Shown here: positions 61,301 through 64,000 of the stretch, one piece after another | Layout: every line of letters begins with the position of its first letter | Numbering within the stretch: position 1 is the first letter of the stretch | Assembly (NCBI GenBank): GCA_002383485.1 | Contig: DFYY01000042.1 | Span: 1-64,000 of the forward strand | Direction: 5' to 3' | DNA: 64,000 nt | Origin: Bacteroidales bacterium UBA4070 | Lineage (GTDB): Bacteria; Bacteroidota; Bacteroidia; Bacteroidales; VadinHA17 | Notes under the pieces: generated by a model | What the model was told of the DNA's origin: nothing | Database searches by the model: none | Seen by the model: the letters and a program-made list of their open reading frames with translations, nothing else | Translations under genes and position numbers: made by a program

Positions 61301-61717
61301 TTACTTCTTCAGGCTACGCATGTAGTTGACGATATTCCAGATCTCATTGTCAGGAATCTTCTTATCATAAGCAGGCATCTCACCCCTTCCGAATTTAGTC
61401 TGGTAGAACATCTCGCCATCGGTATATCCCTGGAATGCTGCACCCGGGAAGTCGCCCGGGAAAGTCTTGGTCATTCTTCCCTTGGGGCCGTCACCGAGAC
61501 CGGTTTTGCCATGGCAGGAAGCACAGTTCTTCATGTAGGAAACCTGGCCTGCCTTAACAGATGCATCGTCCTTTGCAACCGGATTGGCCATCTTCTTATA
61601 TTCTGCGGGGATTGTCCATGGTTCACCCTTCTTCTGCTGGGCATTGGCCGTGACGGTGGCAAAAGCAAAAAGAGCTGTTGCAAAAAGTACTGAAATAGAT
61701 TTAACTGTTCTTTTCAT
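61301..61717 (-). CDS. Monohaem class I cytochrome c
   Basis: Small periplasmic electron shuttle. The 138-residue protein has a cleavable signal peptide (1-26, ANA before QQ), one haem motif CASCH at 65-69 and a likely axial Met114 in RGEMPAY; the C-terminal helix IWNIVNYMRSL is typical of the class. The mature N terminus would start with Gln. It is last in the unit after the cytochrome b gene (26-bp gap) and may connect the membrane module with the next acceptor. Confidence 0.92.
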   Translation of the reverse strand: MKRTVKSISVLFATALFAFATVTANAQQKKGEPWTIPAEYKKMANPVAKDDASVKAGQVSYMKNCASCHGKTGLGDGPKGRMTKTFPGDFPGAAFQGYTDGEMFYQTKFGRGEMPAYDKKIPDNEIWNIVNYMRSLKK

Positions 61718-61743
61718 AAAACCTGATTTTAATTAGACTCATA

Positions 61744-62364
61744 TTAATGGCTCTCCTGCCAGCCGGTGACGATGCTCCTGAAGTTACTCAGCGGCGATCT
61801 GCCTATAGTGCTGACATAGAGATGGATAAACAAAAACACGACAACCAGGAATCCAAGAATTACGTGGAACTGGTCAGTCAGAAATATACCGCTGAATCCA
61901 AGGAATCTCTTGAGTATGAACTCGGGAAACATCAGGGCCCAGCCGGTAATAAAGAGCATCGGCAGGGCGAAGTACATCACTCCCACATAGGATATCTGCT
62001 GCAAGGGGTTGAACTTGCGCTCTCCGTTGACGGGAAACGGCGCTTCCTCTCCCCTGAAATAACCGAAGGCGTAGAACCGCAACTGTTTCCAGAGCCTCTC
62101 AACCAGCCCCTGCAGGCTTATAAGATAATGTCTGCCGTTGTCGGTAAATATGTTACCGAAGAGGAATGCCGTGTAACTTATCGTAAGAAGAACGCCGCAC
62201 ACGTTGTGTATGGAAACCGCCCTCTGAAAATTCACAACAAGAGCGTTCTCAGGATCCGAGTAGAGCATGCTGAATCCCGTCACAATAAGGAACAGGCACA
62301 ATACGGCATTTGCAAGATGCCAGAGCCTGACCCAGACCGGATAGTGATAGAAATTTTTACTCAT
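61744..62364 (-). CDS. Dihaem cytochrome b subunit (HydC/FdnI-like)
   Basis: A 206-residue inner-membrane protein with four helices (about 14-35, 52-72, 124-146, 164-188). His16, His53, His167 and His181 sit in the positions that bind two b-type haems in hydrogenase, formate dehydrogenase and thiosulfate reductase cytochrome b subunits. It would exchange electrons with the quinone pool. No dehydrogenase or reductase gene is adjacent; the partner is the multihaem protein whose gene overlaps it by eight bases. Confidence 0.88.
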   Translation of the reverse strand: MSKNFYHYPVWVRLWHLANAVLCLFLIVTGFSMLYSDPENALVVNFQRAVSIHNVCGVLLTISYTAFLFGNIFTDNGRHYLISLQGLVERLWKQLRFYAFGYFRGEEAPFPVNGERKFNPLQQISYVGVMYFALPMLFITGWALMFPEFILKRFLGFSGIFLTDQFHVILGFLVVVFLFIHLYVSTIGRSPLSNFRSIVTGWQESH

Positions 62365-63361
62365 GTGCTGTCCTCTTTGGTTTGATCATTATCCTGAAGA
62401 ACGTGTGTACCAGCGCTACTGCAATTGTCATGCCAATGAGGAGTAAACCGGTGAATGATATGAATTTACTGCGGTTTGCGCCTATCACATAGGAATCATT
62501 TCGCAGCATGACACCGTTGATGAATCCCTTTTCGTCTCGACTTTCCTTTGCAGCGTATTTGTACAGCGTTCCCATGAGGATGGAGTTCTGACTGTGACAG
62601 TCGGCACATCCCATCACGGCACTGTCAGCCGGCATTACCTCATGGGCAATCAGTACGCTGTCATTCATCCTGGTATGGCAGTCGATGCACCGTACTGCTT
62701 CCATGTGGCGTTCAACATTCGGCAGCCAATCATGTTTGGGTAACACGATGCTGACGTTCTCATCATTGATGAGTCTCATTACATCAGAGTTTCCGTGACA
62801 GCGGAGACACATCTCATTTGAACGGAGTATGTACTCGCGGCCTCCCGTGGTCTGCCTGGCCAGCGGATTGTAATAATGGGGATCGTGACATTTCCAGCAT
62901 GTTATCAGGCCATCAGTGGCGGTGTAGTGCACGCTCTTCTGGAAATCAGCATCAATTTTCTCAAACCGGTATTGTGCATAGTTGGGGTCATACCCGTGAC
63001 AGTCAATACAGCCCCATGAGGTTTCGAACCTCGTTTCCAGGGGATGAGGGAATGTCTTGAAACCCTCCGAATGACAGTCGAGGCAGCTGAAGCTCCAGTG
63101 AACGGAGTTGTAGAACAGGTCAGGCACAACCATGTTGTGTTCAGACATCAGCTGCTTGCGAACAGTCCCTGAAACAGTATCGGTAAGAGACCATACCAGT
63201 TTGCCGTGACACACCAGGCAATTATTCTCATTGTCCTCTGCATAGAGGCTCATCTCCGCCCCCCTGGTCACCTTTGCACTGTCCTGCTTCTGCGCAAATG
63301 CAGCAACTGACAGGCCGGCAAATAAAACATAAACAATAAGTGAAATTCTCTTAAGGATCAT
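62357..63361 (-). CDS. Heptahaem c-type cytochrome with C-terminal membrane anchor
   Basis: A 334-residue exported cytochrome. After a signal peptide (1-23) seven CxxCH motifs start at Cys48, 93, 118, 155, 185, 225 and 252, with additional His residues as sixth ligands. A single membrane helix (about 302-324) and a basic tail (KPKR) anchor it in the inner membrane with the haems in the periplasm. The overlap with the cytochrome b gene suggests a fixed complex, comparable to the multihaem-plus-cytochrome b fusion CbcL of Geobacter but as two proteins. It follows the barrel gene by 15 bp. Confidence 0.9.
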   Translation of the reverse strand: MILKRISLIVYVLFAGLSVAAFAQKQDSAKVTRGAEMSLYAEDNENNCLVCHGKLVWSLTDTVSGTVRKQLMSEHNMVVPDLFYNSVHWSFSCLDCHSEGFKTFPHPLETRFETSWGCIDCHGYDPNYAQYRFEKIDADFQKSVHYTATDGLITCWKCHDPHYYNPLARQTTGGREYILRSNEMCLRCHGNSDVMRLINDENVSIVLPKHDWLPNVERHMEAVRCIDCHTRMNDSVLIAHEVMPADSAVMGCADCHSQNSILMGTLYKYAAKESRDEKGFINGVMLRNDSYVIGANRSKFISFTGLLLIGMTIAVALVHTFFRIMIKPKRTAHE

Positions 63362-63376
63362 ACCTGCATTTTAGAC

Positions 63377-64000
63377 TTAGAATCTTACAGTGACGTTGAG
63401 TCCGATAAGGAACTGGCCGTCACTGAAGCTGTTCTGATTGTATACAAAATTATATTGTCCAAGGATATCCTTGTAGTTTGCGACGAAGAGCTGGAAGGCG
63501 TGAGTGGCCGTACCAATCTCCCAGCCGAGGGAAAGCTGCGGCTTGGGATTCAGTGCCTCATCCTTCTGACTGTTGAACAGCTGATCATACTCCGCAATTA
63601 TGCTGTGCGAACCGGCAAAATTAAACCTTGCCCCTGCAGAGATCCCGTAGTTTGCGTTCTTGTAACCCACCTCCACAGCATTCAACCAGATGAATGTAGG
63701 TGCAAGCTGAAGCGAGAATTTCTCTCCGAACTTGCGGGCGATAAGCACCTGATTGAAATATGAGAACCGGTGAATCTCACGCCAGTTGTGCGCTGGCCCG
63801 AATGTATTCTGATTCAGCAGGTTAAGTCCCATATTACCATAATAACTCAGGGAGATTGGAACCGATCCTGATGAAGTCTGCTGCAGAATGGCATATTTTA
63901 CCGCCAGATCCTGGGCCTTGTAGTTCTTTGCTGTTCCTGCTGCAATCATCAGCCTGTCGGTGATGCCGTAGTTAAGACCCAGCCTGATATTGGCCGGAGC
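63377..64000 (-). CDS. DUF5777-family beta-barrel protein, 5' end beyond the window
   Basis: The visible 207 or so C-terminal residues are built of alternating strands typical of an outer-membrane barrel and end in VTVRF with a terminal Phe. The frame stays open to the right edge (upstream residues ANIRLGLNYGITDRLM), so the start and signal peptide are outside. The pattern (YGITDRL, KYAILQQT, SVPISLSYYG) matches my memory of DUF5777 proteins, which often accompany cytochromes or YceI-like proteins in this phylum. It is first of the visible minus-strand unit barrel-heptahaem-cytochrome b-monohaem and could be an outer-membrane component of an electron route. Confidence 0.82.
   Translation of the reverse strand, partial: APANIRLGLNYGITDRLMIAAGTAKNYKAQDLAVKYAILQQTSSGSVPISLSYYGNMGLNLLNQNTFGPAHNWREIHRFSYFNQVLIARKFGEKFSLQLAPTFIWLNAVEVGYKNANYGISAGARFNFAGSHSIIAEYDQLFNSQKDEALNPKPQLSLGWEIGTATHAFQLFVANYKDILGQYNFVYNQNSFSDGQFLIGLNVTVRF

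Overview
The window reads as a chromosomal segment of a member of the Bacteroidota (Bacteroidales/Marinilabiliales-like). The evidence is a SusC/SusD pair, families largely confined to the phylum (DUF4290, DUF4492, DUF5683, DUF5777), many TAnnTTTG promoter elements of the phylum's primary sigma factor, few Shine-Dalgarno sequences, a type B bL31 and a TonB receptor under a TPP riboswitch. The respiratory genes (cydAB, a flavodiiron protein, several multihaem c-type cytochromes) suggest an anaerobe or microaerobe that meets oxygen occasionally. I do not name a species.

Layout. 0-4.4 kb (minus): thiamine salvage operon (TPP riboswitch, TonB receptor, PnuT-like transporter, thiamine pyrophosphokinase). 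4.4-10.5 kb: GH29 fucosidase lipoprotein, CapA-like protein, a His-rich membrane protein, DUF4290, RidA. 10.5-18 kb: grpE-dnaJ, an ABC-2 exporter, an NtrC-like regulator lacking its usual C terminus, and a GH2 protein with eroded catalytic motifs. 18-25 kb (minus): parA-parB-DUF5683-mltD and a large SGNH-MBOAT fusion. 25-33 kb: glutaminyl cyclase, HAD phosphatase, pssA, DAHP synthase/chorismate mutase, DUF4492-cydAB and perM. 33-44.7 kb: hsp20, the operon rsfS-ftsH-DUF2007-cdsA-psd-fprA, birA, pyrE/NUDIX, lon-coaD, rpmE. 44.7-49 kb: GNAT and class V aminotransferase pair, flippase. 49.07 kb: tRNA-His followed by a symmetric 132-bp palindromic element. 49.5-56 kb: SusC, SusD and two lipoproteins without any carbohydrate enzyme. 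56-64 kb: CcsBA, an Fnr-like regulator, a hexahaem lipoprotein with a collagen-like stretch, a monohaem cytochrome, a cytochrome b, a heptahaem membrane cytochrome and a DUF5777 beta-barrel that runs off the right edge.

The most interesting region is 56-64 kb. It carries a haem-attachment enzyme, a regulator with an Fnr-like cysteine set, a perfect TTGATnnnnATCAA box between the two divergent units, an inner-membrane quinol-to-multihaem module, a soluble cytochrome, an outer-membrane barrel and a candidate surface hexahaem cytochrome. Together these could form an electron-export route not built from the classical MtrCAB parts; this is an inference from gene content and order. Other notable points are a shared TGCCAnnTTGTCA motif upstream of hsp20 and grpE, a possible peptidoglycan O-acetylation gene next to the lytic transglycosylase it could restrain, and a NUDIX gene packed with zero spacing between two neighbours.
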